Below, piece by piece: positions 21,689 to 31,814 of a stretch of DNA of 64,000 nt; positions within the stretch are counted from its first letter, which is position 1, and every line of letters begins with the position of its first letter. Location: the NCBI GenBank assembly GCA_017979445.1, contig CM030715.1, positions 13,603,660 through 13,667,659 on the forward strand. Reading direction: 5' to 3'. A model generated the notes under the pieces. The model searched no databases. It had not been told where the DNA came from and was given only the letters and a program-made list of their open reading frames with translations. Position numbers and translations under genes: made by a program. This stretch comes from Akebia trifoliata (Eukaryota > Streptophyta > Magnoliopsida > Ranunculales > Lardizabalaceae).

Positions 21689-23498
21689 ATATATATTACA
21701 TCTAACAAACCGGGTCAAATTTACCCTTCTTTTTAATATTTTTTATACAGTTGTCTTCTGATTATTTCAATCAATAATTTTTCAAATAATAAAAGGTTTC
21801 ATGGAATGATATATTCTCCTCCATCTCTATGGTAAACATATTATCTTACATAAGGATAGTTGCTAACAGTTTTTAGTAAAATTTGCTGGTTAGTTAGAGA
21901 GATGGTGTGTATATATTGCTTATGTAAATTATTTTTTTTATTATTATAAATATGCCTTTGCACATTAAATGACACAACACATTTTAAAGTTATATTATCT
22001 TTCAAAAAATTTAAAATTAATATTAACGATAATTCTAACCTTACATATATACTAAATTTTATAAACCACCCACTAGTTAAGGCAATCTCACAACGTTGTA
22101 CATTATGTAATTTCCTATAACATCCATTTTACTGTTTTTAATGATCACTTTTAAACAAATAATGGATTGTTATAGATTATTTTCTAAATTATTAAAAATG
22201 TTTTTAATATTTCTTTGAAAAAAAAAACAATATTTTAATATATTCTTTTATAAAAAATAATGGCCATGGATGTTGTTGAACTTGTTAGTCTTTTTTTTTT
22301 CCCCAAAAGAAAAATGCTGAAGTAACATTGAAAATGACATCATTTCACACATTGCTAATGCATGTGTATGTGTATACAAAACAATAGATGCTTTTCATCG
22401 AGATATGAGTGAGAAGCATCTATGGTTCTGGGCACACGAATATGTGAAATCCGGGATGTTAATTTCAATGTTCCTTCGGCACGACTAATTTGAAAATTTA
22501 AAAGTCGAGTGTAAATGTCATCTCACTCTAGCTACATTTTCTTTTTTAATTATTTTGTGACGTACCATGGACAAAGTCATGAGTATTTGATTATAACCTT
22601 GATTTTATGTTTTTATCATCCTCAATCTAAATATCCGTTTTATTTTTACTTAGAAATTAGAATAGTTAGTGTTGGTTTTGATAGGGATATCCATGTCGGC
22701 CTCATCTTTGTAGCAAACATCCAATTAGGTCTCTTCCAATTGAGAGTTGGTAAGAACCAAGTCAACCGCTACAAAAAGAGGATGTGAACGCATAAGAGAA
22801 GTGGAAAATTCTCTTGAATCTCCTCTCTTTGACCTTCTATCTAAATTTGTTGGGTTTTTTTTTTGCTGAATTTTTATTTAGTAGTACTGTAGAGATTTAA
22901 GGCATGAATATTACAGTGATCTATGTTACCGGGTTCATTAATAATTGTAACGAACAACAAATTGGTACAAGTCTAGCCAGTTCGTTTCGTAGTGGGTTCA
23001 TAAAAACCAGTGAACCTTGTAGACACCTCAATTTGTCTAAACCGAGTCCTAGAGCTCTTCAAAATCCAATGAAGAAGGATGGAATCTAAAAAACTTTAAA
23101 TTCACCAAGTGGGACTCATTTCAACAAAGCTAAAAGGTTTTAAAAATTCATTTAAGCATGACCTTTAGTGACAACCGATCAAACTTAAATTTACCTTGGC
23201 CGTTGATCACCTAATGTAAGGTTAAAATTTTTTTTTTACCTTCACTTACCAAATGTTAACTATCCTGACCTTCACGCACCTAAGGTACTTTACAAATTTA
23301 TTCTGGCCTTCACTCAAGTAAGGTCCAATCGGTTGGGTAGTTATGCTTGGAATGATTGCACTAAAATACTCTAGATTTGTTTAGGAAAATTACTTCTTCA
23401 ACCCCTTCTTAATTAATTTTAATTTTCTTAAGAAAATCCAAGCATTTTCCCATGCATTAAGCCTTCACTAATTTTGCAACCTTAATTTTCTAGTAATT
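21689..23498. other. Intergenic DNA between foldback pair and element M
   Basis: AT-rich, no supportable gene. A hairpin piece at about 22395-22470 (TTCATCGAGATATGAGTGAG then AAGCATCTATGGTTC) is related to the foldback element at 28529-28684. The frames 22515-22787 and 22904-23089 have no family resemblance. From 23100 to 23350 the CCTTCACTYA motif recurs several times, perhaps a decayed retroelement part. Confidence 0.5.
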
Positions 23499-23679
23499 GT
23501 CTAATGTTATTGGGGGATTTTTATGGAATAGGGAGTCGCCCCCTAGTTTAGGTCTTGGAACAAAAGATAACTCCAATCATGGAATCTGGCCAATCAACAA
23601 ATAAGAGATGAGGGCAAGGGATCAAGTTATGGGTTTCAGAAGGTGTTAGACACTAAATCCGTCTGATGGAGGTGATTGG

Positions 23680-24060
23680 CATTACAACAAATATGGCAAT
23701 TAGGAACGGTTTATTACCGTTCCTAAGCTACTATGAAACGGCTTGCAGACCGTCTTTAATCAAGGCGTCGTTAATGAGGTTAAACGGCTGAAAGCCGTTC
23801 TATATTTCATGAGTTGGAACGGTTAAAAACCGTTCCAGATCTCGGAATTTGGAACGGCTTAGAACCTTTCCTAATCTGCGTCTTTATACAACAGCACACA
23901 ATAACCCAAAAAGATTTGAGACATTGGATTTTATAGAACTGATGTCCTACGTCTGAGACTTTAGACATCGGTTATAAACCGATATCTAAAATTGTTATAA
24001 ATTGATATCTAAAATAATTTTTTTTTTTGCTACTTGCCTATTACCCACGGTTAAAATGGA
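23680..24060. repeat. Left subterminal repeat region of the CACTA element
   Basis: Short palindromes GGAACGGTTTATTACCGTTCC-like (23702-23722), AACGGCTGAAAGCCGTT and GGAACGGTTAAAAACCGTTCC-like follow one another. Such subterminal motifs are where CACTA transposase binds in studied elements. The right side has the matching AACGGTTTAATACCGTTTT series at 30100-30160. Confidence 0.75.
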
Positions 24061-24629
24061 TCAAAATAGAGAACATCGAGGTTCTCTATCGCATTAATTT
24101 ATACACACAAAGAGTTACAATGAGTCATAATTTACAAATCTAAAATTACAATACATCGATAAATCATTCACAATCATTACACAAGCACAAATGCTTACAA
24201 GGAAGCAATGCCATCACTCCCATCCCTCCCTATCTTCTTTAAGATCCCCACAATGCCCGCAACTACCAATAAAAGAATTCTTTCGTGTCACCACATTGCA
24301 TACTCTCACGATGAGTTTCCGCACCTTCAAAAGAGTGTTTGAAACAAGTGCTCCTGATCAACCAAAGATGATGCAGATAAGTTTCCACTCTCAAAGATGA
24401 TGCAGATAGCTGTCTAATCAATTATTTCACCATCTATCGAACACAATAAATAGCTATTGTTTTACAAAGAATTATTGATGGAGGAATGTGATTCATGTCA
24501 ATATAGTTGGGATAGAGGTGGTGATGATTATATAGCAAAAATTTTCGTGGGTCATAATGGTGATGATGATGATGATGATGATGATATAGCAAATGTAGTA
24601 AAAAGTCATTTTCCCAAAATGTGACTCAC
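24061..24629. other. CACTA interior, no recognised content
   Basis: No family is recognised. A GATGATGAT trinucleotide run lies at about 24562-24583. The frame at 24191-24400 has no domain. Confidence 0.4.
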
Positions 24630-24873
24630 CTGAATTTCACTTTTATAAGGATCCCAAATTTATCAAAGTCCATGTCATGCTCATCTGAAATACATTATAA
24701 AAAACGAAATAAAGAGCAGGGGAACTGTTTTCGAAGTAAATTTGTTAACAGCCGTGGGAATGAAATTAAGTACCCAATGAAACTTCTCCAGCAACAGCCA
24801 TCTCTTGGAAGTTTCGACTGAATGTCTCGTTTATCTGAGCAACAAGGTTTCTCAAAGTTGGAAGCCAGTTTTC
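24630..24873 (-). pseudogene. Captured SMC5 fragment, two exons
   Basis: Exon 24774-24873 reads ENWLPTLRNLVAQINETF then SRNFQEMAVAGEVSL, and exon 24630-24684 continues with DEHDMDFDKFGILIKVKF. Both are bounded by AG acceptors and GT donors on the minus strand, the split Asp codon (G|AT) across the intron is in phase, and neither exon has a stop. These are the conserved residues before the ABC signature region of SMC5, a subunit of the SMC5/6 DNA-repair complex. The rest of the gene, including both ATP-binding ends, is absent, so it cannot make an SMC protein. It sits inside the CACTA element and was presumably copied from a host gene. The intron (24685-24773) is kept, so capture was at the DNA level. 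Confidence 0.9.
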
Positions 24874-25291
24874 CTGCAAAATCTCTTGGATCAGAAAATT
24901 GTTTTTCAAGCAATGACAACTAATTTACAATTCTATTAGATTACAAATGGATTAGGAACAAGCATATAATAAGTAAGGTCATCGGCATTTTATTAGATTT
25001 CCACAAATTTCAGAAATATTTCCATTTCCAAAGGAATTTGACAAACTATTTCGTGAAACCACTGTTGAAGTAGATGGTATCAATGTATGACATCATCATT
25101 TCAGGTCAATTACTAGACCTATAAATGATAGTTACGCATGACTAAAATGATAGTTACGTTCTGTAATTTTAAATTATAAGTTACTGATCTAAAATGTTTG
25201 GGGAGTAGAATGAAAGAAAAACGTATATGGGCCAAGCAGAATCATCAAATTTGTAATCAAAGAAACCAACAATATAGAATGTAGGCCTTAC

Positions 25292-25396
25292 CTTATGTGT
25301 TCGAATGCGATTAAGCAATTCCTTGAGAGATTCTTCCATTGCCCTGATATCAGAATTCGACTACCATCAATGATATCTTCTAATAGCTTCACCAAT
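25292..25396 (-). pseudogene. Chimeric exon: DEAD-box helicase part joined to SMC5-side part
   Basis: Minus-strand bases 25396-25345 read LVKLLEDIIDGSRILI, continuing in phase from the helicase exon at 25834-25919 (split Lys codon AA|A). From 25343 to 25292 the text changes: read in the frame that joins in phase to the SMC5 exon it gives AMEESLKELLNRIRTHK followed by GTAAGG. The join falls at a CAG that looks like an intron 3' end, as if a helicase exon had been cut and pasted into the intron before an SMC5 exon. The helicase frame runs through the exon but reaches a stop a few codons into the next one, so the fusion is out of frame. The helicase half is confidently identified; the SMC5 origin of the second half is inferred from phase and position. 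Confidence 0.7.
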
Positions 25397-25450
25397 CTAT
25401 ATTTATAACACAAATCAGAACCAATCCAATAATTATCACAGAAAAACATA

Positions 25451-25778
25451 GAGAACTGCTACTGGCACCCCAACTTTTACTTATTACACCCCAATTAAAA
25501 AATAAAGAACATAAGTAGTTGAGAATAAATAAAAGTTGGGGTGCCAATAGAAGCTCTATATTTTTTTGGGTTTAAGATTTTACATGAGCCCAATCATAAT
25601 TGTAAAGAACTGAAATTGTTTCAACAAGTGTAATAATGTTTTGTAATGTTAAGATAATAATTTGTGCCCAACCTTTGTATTATTTGAATGGTGTGTTTTA
25701 TCTTTAATTGGGGTGTGATAAAGAATTTAAGAAATTGGGGTGTATTAAGTAAAAGTTGGGGTGCCTATAGCAGCTCTC
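25451..25778. mobile_element. MITE with ~46-bp terminal inverted repeats inside the CACTA element
   Basis: The left end GAGAACTGCTACTGGCACCC.. and the right end, reverse complemented, GAGAGCTGCTATAGGCACCC.. agree over about 46 bases. Flanking octamers AAAACATA and AAAAAATA match at 7 of 8 positions, suggesting an hAT-type 8-bp duplication. A third copy of the terminal sequence lies inside at about 25519-25560, so the element contains or once was a ~106-bp version of itself. It lies in the intron between two helicase exons. Confidence 0.7.
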
Positions 25779-25833
25779 AAAAAATATTATAATGATAATA
25801 ATGATCATCAAAGAAATTTACATTCAGCCTTAC

Positions 25834-25919
25834 TTGTTATATTTCTGATTCTCCGAAACAATATCCACAAGTTGGCGAATTGCATGGTTAGCTTTCAAGT
25901 CTATGGAACCAATGACCAC
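25834..25919 (-). pseudogene. Captured DEAD-box RNA helicase exon (RH20/DBP2-like)
   Basis: The 86-bp exon reads VVIGSIDLKANHAIRQ then LVDIVSENQKYNK, bounded by TCTAG on the 5' side and GTAAGG on the 3' side. This is the linker between the two RecA domains in plant DEAD-box helicases of the RH20/RH30/DBP2 group. It joins in phase to the exon at 25345-25396. No DEAD, SAT or ATP-binding motifs are present nearby, so only this piece was taken. It is on the same strand as the SMC5 and SnRK2-like exons. Confidence 0.85.
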
Positions 25920-26446
25920 CTAGACCAAGTGAAAGAGAAGCCAATTAATTTATTTTATAGCAAAGGGACTCGGGACATGATACGCCTGAAAGAGTCCACC
26001 ACATACTTCTAAGTAGGGCTATCAATGGATCAGGTCCGGATTGGATCGGGGTCAATTTGGTACCGATGCAATAAGGATCAGATGGGATCCAGAAATGACC
26101 CGATAAGTATTGGAACTCGATTTGGGAATCGTTTCATGATTAGCATGGACAACCGTTGGCAGAAACTAAAAAATAACACCAACTAGTCTACTAGGGGTGC
26201 CTCCAAGCACTTCTAATATGTAAAAATGAAGTGCAATGGCACTACCCTAGGTACACTAATAAGAAAATTTTCCACCGTGTTGTTGTACATTGATACCTAT
26301 AATTTTGCACAGATATCTCCATTTCATTTGCAAATTCTGATAAGGGCGTTATCATTCAAACGAAATCCCAGTGCATATATAGCCCACTTTTTATGAAGCA
26401 TGAAAATTAACAACCCATATATATATATCACAATGTGAGCACCAAC
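25920..26446. other. CACTA interior between captured exons
   Basis: No gene is recognised. A GGATCAGGTCCGGATTGGATC-like stretch lies at 26023-26045. This is a join region between separately captured pieces. Confidence 0.4.
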
Positions 26447-26529
26447 CTGTTACCAGTAAGAGAAACACCTCTCAGTCTCTCAAGAAGCCTTTCCCTTGCA
26501 AGTAGAATAGCTCCAGGAAGTCTGTCATT
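26447..26529 (-). pseudogene. Captured exon of an unidentified gene
   Basis: The 83-bp frame reads NDRLPGAILLARERLLE then RLRGVSLTGNR, with ATGTGCAG before it and a GGTTGGT-type donor after it. The codon content and clean splice signals make it look like a real exon. I do not recognise the family; the Leu/Arg-rich helix followed by GVSLTGNR may suit a regulatory protein. It does not continue in phase into the helicase exon, so it probably comes from another gene. Confidence 0.5.
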
Positions 26530-27321
26530 CTGCACATATTGCAGCCTATTGACTCTACTACTTGTAATTGATAGTAAAACAAATCCTATTTCCAACAACT
26601 ATGTGTGTCCCGTCTGGTTTATATGTGATATTGATGTTTCACCCACTGAGCTTCACATGATCAAGAAGTAACCAAGGTGGATATGCAAACTTGTACTAAG
26701 TTATCATATATACTTCAATGCAAATTGGATCACATTTATATAATACATAAAAGGCCTGTACTATGCAATCCTAGATATTGTTCAAGGAATAAATTTGTTG
26801 CAGAAAAACATGCATTGGTATTAAGGGATAAAACATGAAGTGTAATGAATCATATACTTTTATAAGCTGACATTTATTCAGAGGTGGCTGAAAGTTATAA
26901 TGCAGCTTGAAACTTTTATTAGAGCTCCTGTAAACCAACATGAAGTTTATGGTTCACCAAGGTCCGGATTCTTGATCTTTGTTCAAGGGGAGTACTATTT
27001 GTTCAAGGGAGGAAAAATAGAGAGAATGGTAACTAATATAAAATAGAATTCTAAGAATAAACAATTGGGCTTGACCTCTATCAAGAATAGTTTCCATAGA
27101 GAACAACTTCTTCAATTGCTATGGATAGGACAGATTAAAGCACCTGAAATTTGACATCATACAAATGTAGCAGCCTCCAAAAAGGTTCAGATAAACAATA
27201 TTTCAAGTTTCTCATTATCAATCAACGCTATCAATAAACAATATTTCAACAAGGGGAGCGTAGGATTACTGTAAATCTGACATGTAATATTTTCATCAGA
27301 ATAATGCCCTCTTAGGTGTAC

Positions 27322-27420
27322 CTTGTCATTGAATCTACCAACATTGCATATCCTCTTAAAGAGCTCATCAATAGCAGCAAATTCCACAACTATGCCAAGA
27401 TGAGTAGGTGTAAGTAGGAT
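27322..27420 (-). pseudogene. Captured SnRK2-type kinase exon
   Basis: The 99-bp exon, flanked by CTTGCAG and GTACAC on the minus strand, reads [20 protein letters not shown] then [13 protein letters not shown]. This corresponds to the kinase hinge segment of SnRK2 protein kinases (family text: [32 protein letters not shown]), which act in abscisic acid and osmotic-stress signalling. The conserved GGE of the family is changed to IDE and one codon is missing, so the piece is decaying. A single exon inside a CACTA transposon cannot be a working kinase. Confidence 0.8.
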
Positions 27421-28528
27421 CTGCAAGAAATAACCCTTTTTAGTCCTAATTTCAAAGAATATAGAACCTACTACATAACACTTATTTCCAACGAAACAAA
27501 AAAGCAAATAAGTTAAAGCATGTAGTTTATTTCTCTTCTTCAAGAGGACAACGTCATTACCTTAATAAGATTAATTATATGCACTTGCAAGTTTATAAAA
27601 ACAGATGTAAGGCTTCAGTCATTTAAAGGGGAGGAATCTAAATCTATTATTTCTTAAATATTGAGGCTGCATCAACTTCCTCGAAACGAAAGCTAGAATT
27701 GGGTTCTTTTTATATGATTTAGTAACAGAAATGCTTGCCTGCTACAAAAGCTTTGATAAATCCTCCGAAGAAAACAATGAAAGCTAGAATCGGGTTTTAG
27801 TCATCTGATTTAGCAACATAGCTGCTTAATCACTATGAAAGCTTGTAGACAATTCTTGATCATCCAAAAAAGAGGAAACAAGTTGAATTCAAACATTTCA
27901 TTCCCAAATTCCTGTTGGGTATCTAATTTCAAGAACCAACCCTGGATTCCTCCTTGAAAAGGTAGAATTGTAATTTTGGATGAACAAATTCACAATGATA
28001 AATGGGATCACTGATAGAATCATGATCCTTGCAGTATAGCTACCATTTTAATACCCTGACCTGTACTGAACATCCATACATTATTAAAAATAGAAAAAAT
28101 GTTCAAGTTTAATATAAGAAGCTCAAGGTAACTATAGTACGAAATTTTAATGACCATTGTGAGAACATTATATCATCATCCACTGGTAGGGCTTATGCAC
28201 AACTTATGGTGCCTTTTATAGTTGATTCTTCGAAGAAAATTGTTTGAGGTTATTGTCGAATGCTCTAATTAATGCATTCTCATATTTTCATGGAATGTGT
28301 GTGGAAAGAGAACAAACCAGTTAAGCATGATCGATGTTTTCTAGACTGTGAATCGATCAAAGTTGAGCTCTCTGGTTCTTTAGAAGTTGACCGCTCTGAA
28401 AAATTGCACTTTCCGACTATGACACAAGTTCCCCATAGTATGGTCAAAAGAAAAATTGTGGATCCGGCCAACAATAATGCTCAAGTGATTGACATTTAAA
28501 AGGACAAAAAATAAAAAAATAATGCTCA
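27421..28528. other. CACTA interior, unassigned
   Basis: The frame 28272-28499 (plus, 75 codons) is open but I do not recognise it. Two near-identical TAATGCTCAAGTGA blocks lie at about 28475 and 28519, just left of the foldback element. Otherwise nothing is supportable. Confidence 0.4.
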
Positions 28529-28684
28529 AGTGACCTCAAGCTGGAACCTCATATGGCACATCTTGATGTTAAAGTGTGTGGGAACCATAGATGTTGTTCA
28601 TCAAGATACGAATGAAAATCATCTATGGTTCCTATCCACTTTCACGTCAAGAAGTGCGATATGAGGTTCTAGCTTGAGGTCACT
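28529..28684. mobile_element. Small foldback element (156 bp)
   Basis: The ends AGTGACCTCAAGCTGGAACC and GGTTCTAGCTTGAGGTCACT are inverted, and the inner text (ACCATAGATG .. CATCTATGGT) is also inverted around TTCATCAAGATACGAATGAA. The loop and right arm resemble 22395-22470. No clear target duplication. It is non-coding. Confidence 0.65.
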
Positions 28685-29689
28685 CCAACATGACTTGTTT
28701 TTTAAAAACCAAAACATTCTAAAGAACATTTAGAAATAGTTATAATTTTTAAAAATTAAAGTCTTCCCCAAGACACTGGTCAAGGGTCATGGCATAAGTT
28801 TTAATCAAATATTTAACAAAACATGCAAGAGGGAATCAATTCAACAAGAAATAAACTCTTCAAAACCCTATCATCCATAATATTGATCAACTAAAAAAGA
28901 TTTAGGCTAAGAGAGGAATATATGAATTAATCAACATAATTGATCTATCTGAAACACCTAAATATAGCCAATTACAATATAGGCAATAGGGAAAAGAGGG
29001 AATCAATAAAGAATCTGATCACCTTGGCAAAGTTGCCTTTATTTTTTTTTTCAAAGATCAAATCAAATTTATTATACCCACCATTTTCATTTAAATTCAA
29101 CCAAAAAAAAAAAAAACACCAATACAATTTATTCTCCTATCAAAGTAACTATGACAAAAAGCCTCACTTGGATTTTTTTTTTTTGTTTAAAAAAAAAAAA
29201 ATCCATAGCTCATGACAAGTATTCATCATTTAGGGCATCATTTTGTACACTAAAAATCGTAGATCTGACTTTTTTATTTTTTGAAGCAAATGAAAACTAC
29301 ATAAATAATTTTCACATATTAGAAAAGAAAATAAAAAGTGTGAAAGAAAAGTAAACCTTTTTTTATAAGAACAAGCAGCAAAATGAGGGGATTGGAGTTG
29401 TTGTTAACCTCTTGACATTTAAAAATGATTTATGTTTTCTAGGATAATAACTAAAAAATCCCACAAACATTAACATGAATAAGCAGAACTAGTACATTTA
29501 AACCACATTGTTTCTAGTACAAAAGAAAATCAAAAACATCAAAATAAAGTCGAGATCTAAGATTGAATCTAATGTAAATCAGAACTGTGAGATAATAGAA
29601 CTAACAAAACTGTGTTTAATCACATCTAAAAACCTAAATCTGCAATCCAAATCCCTAATACAATTTATATAAAGAAAAGAGGGATTAGA

Positions 29690-30060
29690 GAGAGTACCTA
29701 GCCCGAGAGATCGATTGAGCAAGTGACGGAGCAAGAGATGAGATCGAGGGAGAACGACTGAGCGAGAGACTATCGGGCGAGTGATTGAGTGAGAGAGAGA
29801 TGAGATCGAGTGAGAGAGAGAGATGAGATCGAGGGAGAGCGACTGAGATCGAGAGAGAGAGAGACGATCGAGCGAGCAACTAAGCGAGAGAGAGATAAGA
29901 TAGAGGGAGAGCGACTGAGATCGAGAGAGAGAGACGACCGAGAGAGCAACTGAGATCGAGAGAGACGATCGAGAGAGACAATCGAGTGAGAGAGAGACGA
30001 TCGAGAGAGAGAGAGAGAGGAGAGAGACGAGTGAGAGAGATGACAGAGAGTTCTATTGGT
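29690..30060. repeat. GA-rich degenerate microsatellite (GAGATCGAGAGAGA type)
   Basis: Irregular repeats of GAGAGAGA with inserted CGATCGAGYGAG and GACTGAGATCGAG. The minus-strand frames across it are Ser/Leu/Arg repeats produced by the repeat. It sits inside the right subterminal part of the CACTA element. Confidence 0.9.
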
Positions 30061-30699
30061 CTTTCGTTCCATCTAAAGAGATAGATACGGGTCGGATAAA
30101 ACGGTTTTTAAAAATAAAACGGTTTAATACCGTTTTTTAATAAAAATGGCTTAATGCCATTTTACCCTTATGTTCCAATTTCGCAATTTTTTTGTAGTGT
30201 GGTCTCTACTACAATCCAAGAAAGTTCAAAGGTTAAGAAAAAAATACTATGATCCAATTATCGTCATTTAGGTCAAGTCGACCAACTAAATACTAAGTTA
30301 AAGTTCCCAGAAATATTACACAATTCCTCGAATTTTGCACACAAAAAGGGAATGAATAATTTGAGAAAACCTAAATCATGTCAATGCCCTAAGGCTCACG
30401 TGACAAATTCGGATGTTACAAGTGAATCCCAATACACAAAAAAAATCAATCAATGGGTCAATTCAAATATTGCATTTTATGGATATAAAAAAAATTAAAC
30501 CTTTATGTGAGCAAAATCAACAAGTCAACTCATTGACCATTTTTATAAAAGCGAAACTTAATTTCAAATGTCGCCTGCACAGAAATTGCCAAGCCAATTC
30601 GCTTAACAAAAATCAATGTTTTAAGCATCCCTCACTCCAAAAAAAAACTCCAAAAATTATTGACTAGGGTTACCCAATTTCAAAATAAAATATCAAGCC

Positions 30700-30761
30700 C
30701 TTAAACACTCACTCTCTCTCTCAAGCCCTTAAACACTCACTCTCTCTCTCTCTCTCTCTCT
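30700..30761. repeat. CT microsatellite with short duplication
   Basis: CAAGCCCTTAAACACTCACT is present twice (about 30691 and 30723), each followed by a CTCTCT run; the second run is longer. Confidence 0.8.
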
Positions 30762-31724
30762 CCAAAAGAATCACTGAGTTAACTCATTGACTAGGTTTTG
30801 TGAAAGCTTTCCAAATTAAATTGATCTAGAATATCCCAAAAGTTCAGTGAGTTGTCAAAATATTTTTTTCTTTAAAAAAAATTGACTTGATTGATGAAAG
30901 TGCCACCCTGAAAGGTGAGCCGACTCATTGCTTTGGTTGTATTATTCAAAGAATCCATGGTACACTTATTTCGAACTATCCAATCGATTTATTCAAAAAG
31001 GGGGAAGAGTGTTAAGGGATCCACCTTAGCAAGTTGAATGCAATCGCACATTAGATGGCGGTGTGATTTTATGTGGAAGCATAATTAACCGATATGATTT
31101 AAAGAACATGAGAAGCGAGTGAGGGCATCGTAACTATATTATCAACTTTTCAAGGAATGAATGCCTCATTGCTAACCTGTAAGAAGGGTTAGTAATAAAT
31201 AAAAAAATAACCTCAAGTTTATGAGAAAAATAGACACGTCCATGCCTTAGGACCAGCGTGAGTACCGAATTGGTTGCGATAAACATATCTCATAATGAGT
31301 TAAACCTCATCAAACGATGCCTTCCACCGAATCAGCTATTAGCATTCCATATATAATGTTAGAAATATGATAAATCAAATAATATAAATTCTACCTTTTA
31401 ATTTAAAGTTGTTGCTGTGATGCATTCAGAATTTAAAGATTAAGTTGAGTCCCGTGTGAGAAATGAAGTGCAAAGACGATTAAGATTGATATGAATAAAA
31501 TAAAATAATTGAAAATAGAAGAGAGGAGTCCACAAATTCAATGGGAGCGAGAAGGAATAGGTTCGATTTGATTGCACAATAAAGGTTGAGATAGGTCGTG
31601 AATGAGAGGAGGTGGTTGAGGACGATGGAGTGGGGGTTTTTCTGGGTGATTGCTATAGAAAAAGAATGAGAAATAGGTAGGATGAAAAGAAAGTCTGTGA
31701 GAGAGTGGGCTGTTGTGGGGTGAA

Positions 31725-31814
31725 CACTACGGGCATATTTGACGGGAGTGTCCGTCAAATTTTTCAAAATTTGACGGGCTAAGACCGTCAAATATGGGCT
31801 TTTTTCACATAGTG
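31725..31814. mobile_element. Miniature CACTA-type element, 90 bp
   Basis: It starts CACTACGGGCATATTTGACG and ends TTTTTTCACATAGTG. Inside, CCGTCAAATTTT and AAAATTTGACGG fold back. The 3-bp duplication GAA (31722-31724 and 31815-31817) is perfect. It lies in the 3' LTR of M, and its terminus is different in sequence from the large CACTA element at 23680. Confidence 0.75.

Larger units (their letters stand above)
23680..30199. mobile_element. CACTA (En/Spm-type) DNA transposon, 6520 bp, non-autonomous, with captured gene fragments
   Basis: The right end is GTAGTG, that is CACTACAAAAAAATTGCG inward on the minus strand, the classic CACTA terminus. The left end is CATTACAACAAATATGGC, one base from CACTAC. 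The 3-bp target duplication TGG (23677-23679 and 30200-30202) is perfect, and removing the element restores a continuous M-family LTR. Subterminal regions are full of AACGGTTT..ACCGTT hairpins. No transposase frame is visible. Inside are exon fragments of SnRK2-like, helicase and SMC5 genes, all on the minus strand, plus MITEs and a GA-rich repeat. Confidence 0.9.

Noticed and set aside
28272..28499. Plus-strand 75-codon frame as another captured gene
   Set aside because: No recognised domain and no clear splice borders; left as unassigned.
29685..30072. Minus-strand Ser/Leu/Arg-rich frames resembling SR proteins
   Set aside because: They are translations of a GA-rich microsatellite and lack any domain or codon bias.
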